From Streptomyces geranii (GTDB lineage Bacteria > Actinomycetota > Actinomycetes > Streptomycetales > Streptomycetaceae), in assembly GCF_002954775.1 (NCBI RefSeq), contig NZ_PJME01000032.1:44218-108217 (forward strand): DNA of 64,000 bases. The letters are read 5' to 3'. Of the stretch, positions 27,353 to 35,466 are shown one piece after another. The position numbers and the translations under genes are program-made. How positions within the stretch are numbered: position 1 is the first letter of the stretch; each line of letters starts with the position of its first letter. Below the pieces are notes generated by a model. The model ran no database searches and had not been told where the DNA came from. It saw only the letters and a list, made by a program, of their open reading frames with translations.

Positions 27353-28864
27353 ATGACCACCTCACAGAACACCTCACCGAACACCTCGTCGAATATCAAG
27401 GCTCCCGCCCCGGACCCCGGCACCCGCCCCGTCCGCGCCCTGTTCCGCGAGCGCTGGTTCAGCACCCTGTTCATGACCGACATGTGGGAGCGCTTCAGCT
27501 TCTACGGCATGCAGGCCCTGCTCTTCCTCTACGCCACCGCGCCGGAGGCCGAGGGCGGGCTCGGGCTCGCGGACGGCACCGCCGGTGCCCTCTTCGGGCT
27601 CTACATCTCCGCGTCGTTCCTCGCCGCCATGCCCGGCGGCTGGCTCGGCGACCGGGTGCTCGGCACCCACCGGGCGATGCTGAGCGGGGCCCTCGTCATC
27701 GCGGCCGGGCACGCCTGTATGGCCGTACCCGCCCGCACCACCTTCTATCTGGGCCTGCTGCTGGTCGCCTGCGGCACCGGCCTGCTGAAGCCCAACCTGC
27801 CCGTGATGTTCGACCAGATGAACCCGGGGGCGGGCAGCGCCCAGCGGCAGGCGGCGTTCTCCGTCTTCTACATGAGCGTCCAGGTCAGCGCGCTCGTCGG
27901 ACCGTTGGTCACCGGTGCGCTGGGCGAACGCGTCAACTGGCATCTCGGCTTCGGCGCCGCCGGCGTCGGCATGGTCTTCGGCGTCCTGCAGTACCTGCAC
28001 GGGGCGCCGACCCTGCGCGGTGCCCGTACCGGCCCGTCCCGTCCGCTGCCGCCCGACGCGCTGCGCCGCCTGGTGCGCGGCGCCTGGGCGGCGCTGGCCG
28101 GGGTGGTGGTGCTGGTCACCGGGGTCGTCCTGGCCGGCGGGCTGCCGCTGCGGCCGGTGCTCGCACTGTGCGGGCTGGCCTCGCTGGTGGCGCCCGTCTG
28201 GTACTTCCGGCGGCTGCTGCGAGGGGCGGAGCTGGACGCGGCCGAGCGCGAACGCATCCGCGGCTACCGCAGGATCTTCGTGCCGTCGGTGCTGTTCTGG
28301 GCGATGTACGGCCAACTCGGCTCGGTCTTCAGCCTGTTCGCACGCGAGCACACCGACCGGGACATCGCCGGGTTCACGGTCCCGGCGAGCTGGTTCCAGT
28401 CCGCGCACCCGCTGTTCCTGCTGCTGCTCGCCCCGCTCTTCGCCTGGCTCTGGCTGCGCCTGGCGGCCGGGACGGACACGGTACGGAAGTTCGCCGCCGG
28501 GCTGCTGTGCGCGGCGGGCGGCTTCGCCGTGCTCGCGGCCGGTGCCCGGTTCGCCGGTGACGGCGGTGTCCCGGTCTCCGCGCTCTGGCTGCTGGGCGCC
28601 TTCCTGTGCATGACCTGCGGCGAACTGGTCTTCGGGCCGGTCGGGCTCAGCACCACGGCGGAGAGCGCGCCGGAGGGGCACGGCAGCCGCATGATGGGCC
28701 TCTTCTACCTGGGGGCCGCGCTGGGCGCCGGACTCGGCGGCCAGCTCTCGCACCTGGTGGGCGTGGTGCCGCTGTGGACGTACCTGGCGGCCTTCTCGAC
28801 CGCCGCCGTGGTCACCGCGCTGTTCCTCTTCCGCGAGACACGCCGCAGAACGGCTCAAATCTGA
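27353..28864 (+). CDS. POT/PTR-family MFS transporter
   Basis: This 503-residue integral membrane protein starts its first helix with FMTDMWERFSFYGMQALLFLYA, a hallmark of proton-dependent oligopeptide (POT) transporters, with GGWLGDRVLG in loop 2-3 and about 12-14 predicted helices. POT proteins normally import di/tripeptides with protons. Location between PKS genes suggests transport of the product or of an amino-acid-derived intermediate, which would fit the amidotransferase further right. The N-terminal ~30 residues are hydrophilic and Ser/Asn/Pro-rich. The ribosome binding site is weak. Confidence 0.85.
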   Translation: MTTSQNTSPNTSSNIKAPAPDPGTRPVRALFRERWFSTLFMTDMWERFSFYGMQALLFLYATAPEAEGGLGLADGTAGALFGLYISASFLAAMPGGWLGDRVLGTHRAMLSGALVIAAGHACMAVPARTTFYLGLLLVACGTGLLKPNLPVMFDQMNPGAGSAQRQAAFSVFYMSVQVSALVGPLVTGALGERVNWHLGFGAAGVGMVFGVLQYLHGAPTLRGARTGPSRPLPPDALRRLVRGAWAALAGVVVLVTGVVLAGGLPLRPVLALCGLASLVAPVWYFRRLLRGAELDAAERERIRGYRRIFVPSVLFWAMYGQLGSVFSLFAREHTDRDIAGFTVPASWFQSAHPLFLLLLAPLFAWLWLRLAAGTDTVRKFAAGLLCAAGGFAVLAAGARFAGDGGVPVSALWLLGAFLCMTCGELVFGPVGLSTTAESAPEGHGSRMMGLFYLGAALGAGLGGQLSHLVGVVPLWTYLAAFSTAAVVTALFLFRETRRRTAQI

Positions 28865-28997
28865 CGTCGAGTTGCCCTGGACGGGGCCTCAAGCAATCCC
28901 GTCCAGCATCGAAAGCGGCAGGTCCGAACCGCTCACGGACCGGCCGGAAGCCCGGGCGGCCCCACCGCCCGCGGGCGACAACCCGATAGGAGTCCCC

Positions 28998-29318
28998 ATG
29001 GCACATCGCACGCTCATCGTCGCGCGGATGGACCACGACGACGCCGAGAAGGTCGCCGCGCTCTTCGCCGAGTCCGACGCGACCGAGCTGCCCCACATGA
29101 TCGGCGTCCAGCGCCGCACCCTGTTCCGTTTCCACGGCCTCTACTTCCACCTCGTGGAGGCGGAGCAGCCCATCAACGGCGACCTCTACCGGGCCCGCAC
29201 CCACCCGCTGTACGAGGACATCAACACCCGGCTCCAGGAGTTCATGACGCCGTACTCCCCGTCCTGGCGCGAGCCCAAGGACTCGATGGCCGAGTCCTTC
29301 TACACCTGGACCCCCTGA
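28998..29318 (+). CDS. TcmI-type polyketide cyclase
   Basis: The 106-residue protein matches the TcmI family of ferredoxin-like-fold cyclases (MAHRTLIVARM...LYFHLVEAE...WREPKDSMAESFYTW). TcmI-type enzymes catalyse late ring closures of tetracyclic and pentacyclic aromatic polyketides. GATAGGAG precedes ATG 28998. It opens the compact core (TcmI, cupin, KS, CLF, ACP, aromatase) whose gene order is common to spore-pigment and pentangular polyphenol clusters. Confidence 0.9.
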   Translation: MAHRTLIVARMDHDDAEKVAALFAESDATELPHMIGVQRRTLFRFHGLYFHLVEAEQPINGDLYRARTHPLYEDINTRLQEFMTPYSPSWREPKDSMAESFYTWTP

Positions 29319-29391
29319 GCCCGAGACGTCCGCCGCACCCCGGCCCGCCCTCCCCGGACGACCCGGGCCCCCGTCCCCACCTGGAGCACCT

Positions 29392-29817
29392 ATGCAGACC
29401 ACCGACCTCATCAAGGTCGCCATCGACGACGTACCGCCCAACCGCAAGCGCGGCGGCGACCTGCGTGTCCTGCTCAGCCCCAAGACCTGCGGAGCGACCT
29501 CGGGGTTCATGGGCGTGGGCACCCTGGAGCCCGGCGAGTTCGTCTCCGAGCACTACCACGAGTACTCCGAGGAGTTCTTCTACGCCATCCGCGGCCGGCT
29601 GCTGCTGCGCGTCGACGGCCGGGAGCTGGTGCTGGAGCCCGGCGAGTCCTTCATGGTCCCGATCGGGGTGCGGCACCGCATCGAGAACCCCTTCGACGAG
29701 CAGGCGTTCGTCTCCTTCTTCCTCAGCCCGCTCGCCCCGCGCCCCGAACTCGGCCACGTCGACTGCGAACCGCTGCCCGGCGAGGGCACGCTGCCCGAAG
29801 TGGGGGGCGTCGAATGA
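29392..29817 (+). CDS. Cupin-fold polyketide cyclase (TcmJ/WhiE-ORFII-like)
   Basis: The 141-residue single-domain cupin has the metal-ligand motif EHYHEYSEEFFYAIRG and the second motif PGESFMVPIGVRHRIEN. TcmJ-like cupins assist cyclisation of long polyketide chains in pentangular and spore-pigment pathways. ATG 29392 follows GGAG at good spacing. Its TGA overlaps the KS-alpha ATG (ATGA), so translation is coupled to the minimal PKS. Confidence 0.9.
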   Translation: MQTTDLIKVAIDDVPPNRKRGGDLRVLLSPKTCGATSGFMGVGTLEPGEFVSEHYHEYSEEFFYAIRGRLLLRVDGRELVLEPGESFMVPIGVRHRIENPFDEQAFVSFFLSPLAPRPELGHVDCEPLPGEGTLPEVGGVE

Positions 29818-31079
29818 CCGGGCGCGCGGTGATCACCGGCATCGGGGTCGTCGCCCCCGGGCAGCCGGGCCGGGAGGCGTTCTGGGAGATGATCGTCAAG
29901 GGGAAGACCGCGACCCGGCGCATCACGCTCTTCGACCCGACCCCCTTCCGCAGCCGGATCGGCGCCGAGTGCGACTTCGACCCCGAGCTGGCCGGACTGT
30001 CGTACCAGGAGATCCGGCGCACCGACCGGGCCGGCCAGTTCGCCCTGGTCGCCGCCCGGGAGGCGATGGCCGACAGCGGACTCGACATGGACGCGGAGGA
30101 CCCGCACCGGATCGGCGTGAGCGTCGGCAACGGCGTCGGCAACGCCATCTCCATGGAGCAGGAGTACCGCACCGTCAGCGACAACGGCCGCCAGTGGCTG
30201 GTCGACCAGGGCTACATGAAGCCCCACCTGTACTCGTACGTGATGTCCAGCTCGCTGGCGACCGAGGTGGCCTGGGCATCCGGCGCCGAGGGCCCGGCGA
30301 CCGTCGTCAGCTCCGGCTGCTGCGCCGGGATCGACGCGGTCGGGTACGCCGTCGACCTGATCCGGGAGGGCTCGGTGGACGTGATGGTCGCCGGTGCCAC
30401 CGACGCGCCCATCTACCCCGTCACCGTGTCCTGCTTCGACACCCTGCGCGCCTCCTCCACCAGCAACGACGACCCGGAGCACGCCTGCCGCCCGTTCGAC
30501 CGGCGGCGCAACGGGCTGGTCCTCGGCGAGGGCTCCGCGGTGTTCGTGATCGAGGAGCTGGAGCACGCCCGCCGCCGGGGCGCCCGGATCTACTGCGAGG
30601 TCGTGGGCTACGCGGCCCGCGCGAACGGCTACCACATGACCGGCCTGAGGCCCGACGGCCGCGAGATGGGCGAGGCGATCACCGCCGCGCTCGACGAGGC
30701 CCGGATCAACCCCGACGAGATCGACTACGCCAACGCCCACGGCAGCGGCACCAAGCAGAACGACCGGCACGAGACGGCCGCGTACAAGCGCAGCCTCGGC
30801 GAGCACGCCTACCGCGTCCCCGTCAGCTCCATCAAGTCGATGGTCGGGCACTCGCTCGGCTCCATCGGCTCGATCGAGATCGCGGCCAGCGCCCTCGCCA
30901 TCGACCGGGGCGCCATCCCGCCCACCGCCAACTACGAGGAACGCGACCCCGAGTGCGACCTGGACTACGTGCCGGGCACCGCGCGCGAGGCCGAACTGGA
31001 CGTCGTCCTCAGCGTCGGCAGCGGCTTCGGCGGCTTCCAGAGCGCGGTCGTCCTCACCTCCCCGAGGAGGATCACGTGA
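29814..31079 (+). CDS. Type II PKS ketosynthase alpha (KS-alpha)
   Basis: This 421-residue condensing enzyme elongates the poly-beta-ketone with the CLF. The catalytic Cys is C169 in VVSSGCCAGIDAVG; most KS-alpha proteins have TGCTSGLDAVG, so the residue after the nucleophile is Cys instead of Thr. The two catalytic His motifs are present: NAHGSGTKQNDRHE and KSMVGHSLGSIGS. It overlaps both neighbours by 4 bases (ATGA and GTGA), the classic stoichiometric arrangement with the CLF. The product class cannot be fixed from sequence alone, but neighbouring cyclases point to a long-chain pentangular or related aromatic. Confidence 0.95.
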   Translation: MTGRAVITGIGVVAPGQPGREAFWEMIVKGKTATRRITLFDPTPFRSRIGAECDFDPELAGLSYQEIRRTDRAGQFALVAAREAMADSGLDMDAEDPHRIGVSVGNGVGNAISMEQEYRTVSDNGRQWLVDQGYMKPHLYSYVMSSSLATEVAWASGAEGPATVVSSGCCAGIDAVGYAVDLIREGSVDVMVAGATDAPIYPVTVSCFDTLRASSTSNDDPEHACRPFDRRRNGLVLGEGSAVFVIEELEHARRRGARIYCEVVGYAARANGYHMTGLRPDGREMGEAITAALDEARINPDEIDYANAHGSGTKQNDRHETAAYKRSLGEHAYRVPVSSIKSMVGHSLGSIGSIEIAASALAIDRGAIPPTANYEERDPECDLDYVPGTAREAELDVVLSVGSGFGGFQSAVVLTSPRRIT

Positions 31080-32287
31080 GCGCCCCCGTCATCACCGGTC
31101 TTGGCGTGGTCGCGCCCAACGGCCAGGACCGCGAGGCATGGTGGCGGGCGACCCTCGACGGCACGTCGGGCCTCGGCCGGATCAGCCGCTTCGACCCGGA
31201 GCGCTACCCGGTGCGGGTCGCGGGCGAGGCCACCAAATTCGACCCGGCCGCCCACGCGCCGCAGCGCCTGGTCAGCGAGACCGACGCCATGACCCAGTAC
31301 GCCTTCGCCGCGACCAACGAGGCGCTGGCCGACGCGGCCGTCGTCCCGGACGACTTCGCCGACCTGGACATGGCGGTCATCACCGCCAACTCCTCGGGCG
31401 GCGTCGAGTTCGGCCAGCGCGAGCTGCAGAAGCTGTACAGCGAGGGACCGCAGGCCGTAGGCGCGTACATGTCCATCGCCTGGTTCTACGCGGCGACCAC
31501 CGGGCAGCTGTCCATCAGGCACGGCATGCGCGGCCCCTGCGGAGTGCTGTGCTCGGAGCAGGCCGGCGGTCTGGACGCCCTGGCGCAGACCCGGCGGGTC
31601 CTCGCCAAGGGCACCCGGCTGGTGCTGTCCGGCGGCACCGACGCCTCGCTGTCCCCGTACGGGCTGGTCTGCCAGCTCTCCAACGGACGGCTCAGCGAGG
31701 AGCACCGGCCCGAGCGGGCGTACGTGCCCTTCGACTCCGGCGCGAGCGGCTACGTACCGGGGGAGGGCGGTGCGATCTTCGTGGTGGAGAGCCGCGAGGA
31801 CGCCCGCGCCCGCGGCGTGGAGCGGATCTACGCCGAGGTCTCCGGCTACGCCGCCACCTTCGACCCGCGCCCCGGCTCCGGCCGCCCGCCCGGCCTGCGC
31901 CGGGCCGTCGAACTCGCCCTGGCCGACGCCTCGCTGGCGCCCGAGGACGTCGACGTGGTGTTCGCCGACGGGTACGGCGTACCCGAGCTGGACCGGCAGG
32001 AGGCCGAGGCCCTCGCCGCCGTGTTCGGCCCGGAGGCGGTCCCGGTGACGGTCCCCAAGACCATGACCGGCCGGCTCTACGCGGGCGGGGCGGCACTCGA
32101 CGTGGCCGCCGCCGCGCTCGCGCTGCGCGACCAGGTGATCCCGCCGTCGGTCAACGTCCGCCCCGACCCCGAGCACCGGCTCGACCTGGTCGTCGACCGG
32201 CCCCGCGAGACCCGGCTGCGCACCGCGCTGGTGCTCAGCCGCGGCTACGGCGGCTTCAACGCGGCCGTCGTGCTGCGGGCCGTCTGA
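31076..32287 (+). CDS. Type II PKS chain length factor (KS-beta/CLF)
   Basis: The 403-residue partner of KS-alpha has the nucleophile Cys replaced by Gln in LCSEQAGGLDAL (about residue 162), the diagnostic CLF substitution. It sets the number of extensions through residues lining the interface tunnel and can decarboxylate malonyl-ACP. GTG 31076 overlaps the KS-alpha TGA. A 107-bp gap, very pyrimidine-rich on the plus strand, separates it from the ACP gene. Confidence 0.95.
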   Translation: MSAPVITGLGVVAPNGQDREAWWRATLDGTSGLGRISRFDPERYPVRVAGEATKFDPAAHAPQRLVSETDAMTQYAFAATNEALADAAVVPDDFADLDMAVITANSSGGVEFGQRELQKLYSEGPQAVGAYMSIAWFYAATTGQLSIRHGMRGPCGVLCSEQAGGLDALAQTRRVLAKGTRLVLSGGTDASLSPYGLVCQLSNGRLSEEHRPERAYVPFDSGASGYVPGEGGAIFVVESREDARARGVERIYAEVSGYAATFDPRPGSGRPPGLRRAVELALADASLAPEDVDVVFADGYGVPELDRQEAEALAAVFGPEAVPVTVPKTMTGRLYAGGAALDVAAAALALRDQVIPPSVNVRPDPEHRLDLVVDRPRETRLRTALVLSRGYGGFNAAVVLRAV

Positions 32288-32394
32288 CCGGCCGCTCCGT
32301 TTCCCCGCTTCAACGCTTCTTCGCCTCGCCTCTTCTTCTCCCCTCTTCTTCTCTGCCGTCCATCGCATGTCACGTTTCCCATTGGAGGAACCCC

Positions 32395-32646
32395 ATGAGT
32401 GCCAACATGACCTTCGACGACCTCAAGGCGGTCATGAGCCGGTGCACCGGTGACGTCGACGACCTCACCCCGGACAAGCTCGACGCCGCCTTCACCGACA
32501 TCGGCTACGACTCGCTCGCCGTGCTGGAGATCGCCAGCCAGATCCAGCGCGAGTACAGCCTGCAGATACCGGACGAGGCCATCGAGGGCATGCAGTCGCC
32601 CCAGGCCGTCATCGACTACGTCAACGCCAGCCTCGCGGCGGTCTGA
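32395..32646 (+). CDS. Type II PKS acyl carrier protein
   Basis: The 83-residue ACP carries the phosphopantetheine site DIGYDSLAVLE (Ser40) and a short acidic helix II. It holds the growing chain for KS/CLF, ketoreductases and cyclases. ATG 32395 follows GGAGGAA. The aromatase gene starts one base after its stop. Confidence 0.95.
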   Translation: MSANMTFDDLKAVMSRCTGDVDDLTPDKLDAAFTDIGYDSLAVLEIASQIQREYSLQIPDEAIEGMQSPQAVIDYVNASLAAV

Positions 32647-32647
32647 C

Positions 32648-33112
32648 ATGGCGCAGACCGACAACACCGTGGTCGTCGACGCGCCCATGGACCTGCTCTG
32701 GGCGATGACGAACGACGTCGAGACCTGGCCCGAGCTGTTCTCCGAGTACGCTGCCGCCGAGATCCTCGACCGCGACGGAGCCACCGTACGGTTCCGGCTC
32801 ACCCTGCACCCGGACGAGAACGGCGCCGTCTGGAGCTGGGTCTCCGAGCGCACCCCCGACCCGGAGACCAGGACCGTACGGGCCCGGCGGATCGAGACCG
32901 GCCCCTTCGAGCACATGGACATCCACTGGACCTACACCGCGACCGACGGCGGGGTGGCGATGCGCTGGCGCCAGGAGTTCGCCGTCCGCGCCGGACTGCC
33001 GTTCGGCGACGCGGAGATGACCGAGCGGCTCAACACCAACACCCGCCGGGAGATGGCCCGGATCAAGGGGCTGGTGGAGGAGGCCGCCGCGCGGGCGGCG
33101 GTGCGCTCGTGA
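32648..33112 (+). CDS. Single-domain SRPBCC aromatase/cyclase
   Basis: The 154-residue START/SRPBCC protein resembles WhiE-ORFVI/TcmN-type mono-domain aromatase/cyclases: VVVDAPMDLLWAMTNDVETWPELFSEY, then SWVSERTPDPETRTVRARRIE and WTYTATDGGVAMRW. Such proteins fold the nascent chain and form the first ring. Mono-domain forms are typical of pathways making C9-C14 or C7-C12 first cyclisations on long unreduced or late-reduced chains. It begins one base after the ACP stop and overlaps the next gene by 4 bases. Confidence 0.9.
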   Translation: MAQTDNTVVVDAPMDLLWAMTNDVETWPELFSEYAAAEILDRDGATVRFRLTLHPDENGAVWSWVSERTPDPETRTVRARRIETGPFEHMDIHWTYTATDGGVAMRWRQEFAVRAGLPFGDAEMTERLNTNTRREMARIKGLVEEAAARAAVRS

Positions 33113-33471
33113 CCGCTTCGGCGCCGACGGCGGCCGGACTCCGGGTCCTGCTGCGGATCCGGATCACCCCGGGGCAGGAGGCCGCGTTCGAGGAGCTGTG
33201 GCGCGGCCACGCCGAGACCGTACGCCGGTTCCCCGACAACCACGGCCAGCAGCTCCTGCGCGACACCGCCGAGCCCGGCAGCTACACCGTACTGACGGAC
33301 TGGACGGACGAACCGTCCTTCCGGGCCTTCGAACGCAGCGACGGCCAGCAGGCCTATCTCAAGGTGCTCTGGCCGCTGCGGGAGGGCGGCGAGATGCGGC
33401 TGCTCGAACCGCTCCACGAACTGTCACCGGCCGCCCCGGCCGAGGCCCAGGGACCAAGGAGGAACCGATGA
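33109..33471 (+). CDS. Antibiotic biosynthesis monooxygenase (ABM) domain protein
   Basis: The 120-residue protein has one ABM ferredoxin-like fold (LRVLLRIRITPGQEAAFEELW...LLRDTAEPGSYTVLTDWTDE). ABM proteins in aromatic polyketide clusters act as cofactor-free quinone-forming oxygenases or as cyclases. GTG 33109 overlaps the aromatase stop and its end overlaps the SCP2 start, so it is part of the core operon. Two more ABM genes lie at 37.8-38.5 kb. Confidence 0.85.
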   Translation: MTASAPTAAGLRVLLRIRITPGQEAAFEELWRGHAETVRRFPDNHGQQLLRDTAEPGSYTVLTDWTDEPSFRAFERSDGQQAYLKVLWPLREGGEMRLLEPLHELSPAAPAEAQGPRRNR

Positions 33472-33902
33472 GTACGCAAGCGGAACAGGTGACCGAGCTG
33501 ATCGAGCTGGTCGAGTCGGTGCCGACCAAGGAGCTGGAGGCCGTGGTGGCCGGGCGGGAGGGCGGCCTGGACGGCGCGCTGACGCTGATCTTCGAGCTGC
33601 TGGTGTCGGAGTTCAACCCGGAGAAGGCCAAGGGCCAGGGCGGCGTCTTCCAGTTCGAGATCGCCTCCGGCGAGGGCCCCAAGCTGCACTACGTGCAGGT
33701 CGACGCCGGCACCTGCCGGACCGACAAGGGCCGGCACGAGAACCCCGACATCACCATCGGGATCAAGTTCCCCGACATGCTGGCGATGGGCGTCGGCAAG
33801 CTGCCCGGCGCCAAGGCCTTCCTGACGGGCAAGCTGAAGCTGCGCGGCAGCCCGCTGATGGGCACCAAGCTCGGCGAGTGGTTCGACCACCCCGAGGACT
33901 GA
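33468..33902 (+). CDS. SCP2 sterol-carrier-like domain protein
   Basis: The 144-residue protein looks like an SCP2 lipid-binding domain: GVFQFEIASGEGPKLHYVQVDAG, ITIGIKFPDMLAMGVGKLPGAKAFLTGKLKLRG. SCP2 domains bind hydrophobic ligands in a tunnel and have no catalytic residues. ATG 33468 has AGGAGGAA upstream and overlaps the ABM stop. As last gene of the core operon it may hold or shuttle a hydrophobic intermediate; this is inference. A strong hairpin terminator follows. Confidence 0.85.
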   Translation: MSTQAEQVTELIELVESVPTKELEAVVAGREGGLDGALTLIFELLVSEFNPEKAKGQGGVFQFEIASGEGPKLHYVQVDAGTCRTDKGRHENPDITIGIKFPDMLAMGVGKLPGAKAFLTGKLKLRGSPLMGTKLGEWFDHPED

Positions 33903-33943
33903 GACACCCGCACCGAGCCACCCGCACCGAGCACGTCAGACAC

Positions 33944-33982
33944 GGAAACCGCCGCCGGGACCAGCGCCCGGCGGCGGTTTCC
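33944..33982. terminator. Bidirectional terminator, 16-bp perfect stem
   Basis: GGAAACCGCCGCCGGG and its exact complement are separated by a 7-base loop (ACCAGCG). It lies between the end of the core PKS operon and the end of the convergent SchA/CurD-like gene, so it can stop both transcripts. Confidence 0.85.
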
Positions 33983-34007
33983 GTTCCGTACGGGGGAAGG
34001 GCTGCCG

Positions 34008-34748
34008 TCAGTCGACGCCCAGCACCGACATGTGCGCGATCGACAGCATGGCCTGCTCGTGCACGAGGGCGAGATACGAGTCCGGGTGGGCGGGCCGGAC
34101 GGCGTCCAGCAGATACGGCTCAAGCCATGTCTCGGCCGCCGTGCCGAAACAGCGTTCCGTCAGATAGCCCACGACGTCGTACGGGTGGCCGTCGTACTGG
34201 ACGACACGGACCAGGGTGTCCTCGTGCAGGAACAGCGCGGTGCGCACGATCGTCGGATGCTCCGGCGACAGCAGCAGCGTCGCCCGGAGGTTGGCGGTGG
34301 CGCGGGTGGCGGCCAGCTCCGCGCCCGCGCCCCGGCGCAGCGGATACCGCAGCGCGACCGTGCCGGCCGCGGGCCGCTCGTCCGGGCTGTGCTGCTCAAG
34401 CACGGTCATGAAACTGTGATGGAAGTGCCGCCGGAACCCCTCGGGGGTCTCCGTGTCGCGGGGCTCGGCCAGATACGGCAGGATCGCCCGCTCGGCCTCG
34501 TGCACCCCGTTCTGCACCGACATGTGCCGGGCGATCCGGTCGGCGGACACGCCGTCGTGGTGGATCACCCGCATCAGGGTCTCCCCCTGGACGAACAGAC
34601 CGGTGCCGAGCAGCATCCCGGCCGTCTCGCCGGAGGCGTCCTTGATCACGGGCGAGTCGACCCGGGTGAAGTTGTGCGGTGCGAAGACCTCCGTCAGCTC
34701 GTCCTCGTGGCCGGGACGGACGCGGTAGGTGATGGCGTTCAGTGGCAT
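34008..34748 (-). CDS. SchA/CurD-like domain protein
   Basis: The 246-residue protein resembles the SchA/CurD family known from spore-pigment and pentangular clusters. It contains two related halves, each with a VRPGHEDEL/VFAPHNFTRVDSPV or YPLRRGAGAELAATRATANLRATLL type strand pattern and a VRVIHHDG/VRVVQYDG motif, suggesting an internal duplication of an ABM-like fold. The biochemical role is unsettled; cyclisation or oxidation is assumed. ATG 34748 is preceded by GGAGGAGAG. It is transcribed toward the core operon, and its promoter would be shared with the DUF1772 gene upstream. Confidence 0.75.
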   Translation of the reverse strand: MPLNAITYRVRPGHEDELTEVFAPHNFTRVDSPVIKDASGETAGMLLGTGLFVQGETLMRVIHHDGVSADRIARHMSVQNGVHEAERAILPYLAEPRDTETPEGFRRHFHHSFMTVLEQHSPDERPAAGTVALRYPLRRGAGAELAATRATANLRATLLLSPEHPTIVRTALFLHEDTLVRVVQYDGHPYDVVGYLTERCFGTAAETWLEPYLLDAVRPAHPDSYLALVHEQAMLSIAHMSVLGVD

Positions 34749-34818
34749 GGGGTCTCTCCTCCTCGGCGGCGCTCGCGGAGCGCCGACGGCCTTCAGGGAG
34801 TTGCGGGTTGCCGGTGTT

Positions 34819-35265
34819 TCAGGGGGTCGCGAGTGCCGCCACGGTGACGCTGGCCAGGGCGAGCCCGGCCAGTGCCGTACGCAGCCGGTGCCAGGCCCGC
34901 CACAGCGGACGGGGGTCCTGCCAGGGTCCGTCCGAGGCGAGCCCGGCCAGCGAGCGGTTGATCGGCACGTTGCCGAGGTGCGAGACGGCCTGTACCCCGA
35001 TGAGCAGCACCGACGCGGCCGGGAACAGCACCTGGCCCGGCCCGTCGGCGAGCACGCCGAGGGCGAACCCGCTCAGGGTCACGACGTTGACGAGGATCGG
35101 CATCAGCGGGTGGTAGCCCTTGCCCAGCAGGGCGTGGGCCCGCAGGTAGTCGGCGCGGTTCATGACCGACATGGCGGGGGCCACACTGACCAGAACCGCC
35201 ACGAAGATGCCCGTGACGGTTCCTGTTCCGATCAGCACGACCCCGGTCAGTACTTCCTTGAGCAT
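34819..35265 (-). CDS. DUF1772 (anthrone-oxygenase-like) membrane protein 1
   Basis: This 148-residue protein has four hydrophobic segments and the family pattern PAMSVMNRADYLRAHALLGKGYHP...LGNVPINRSLA. DUF1772 includes anthrone oxygenase-like proteins proposed to convert anthrones to anthraquinones without flavin. ATG 35265 follows GGGAG; the long frame to 36210 runs antisense to the other DUF1772 gene and is rejected. A divergent second copy begins 201 bp away. Confidence 0.75.
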   Translation of the reverse strand: MLKEVLTGVVLIGTGTVTGIFVAVLVSVAPAMSVMNRADYLRAHALLGKGYHPLMPILVNVVTLSGFALGVLADGPGQVLFPAASVLLIGVQAVSHLGNVPINRSLAGLASDGPWQDPRPLWRAWHRLRTALAGLALASVTVAALATP

Positions 35266-35466
35266 CACGACTCCCGGTCCGTGGTGGATGTACCGGTCAC
35301 CCTGCCCCCACCTGCTCGATTCGCTGTGGAGGGGTGCTCGACGGCGGTGCCCGCGCTCCCGCGCCCGCCCTGTCGAGCCGTCTTCGAGTCCCCTTCGACC
35401 TGGCCCTCCCACAGTCGGGGCAGCGGTCCGCCGCACAGGGGCGGCGACCGGATCGGGAGGGTGACT
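35266..35466. promoter_or_regulatory. Divergent promoter region between two DUF1772 genes
   Basis: This ~200-bp region must drive the leftward DUF1772-SchA/CurD-like pair and the rightward DUF1772-methyltransferase-ketoreductase-ABM series. No clear operator seen. GGGAGG just before 35461 sets the rightward start at GTG 35467. Confidence 0.4.
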
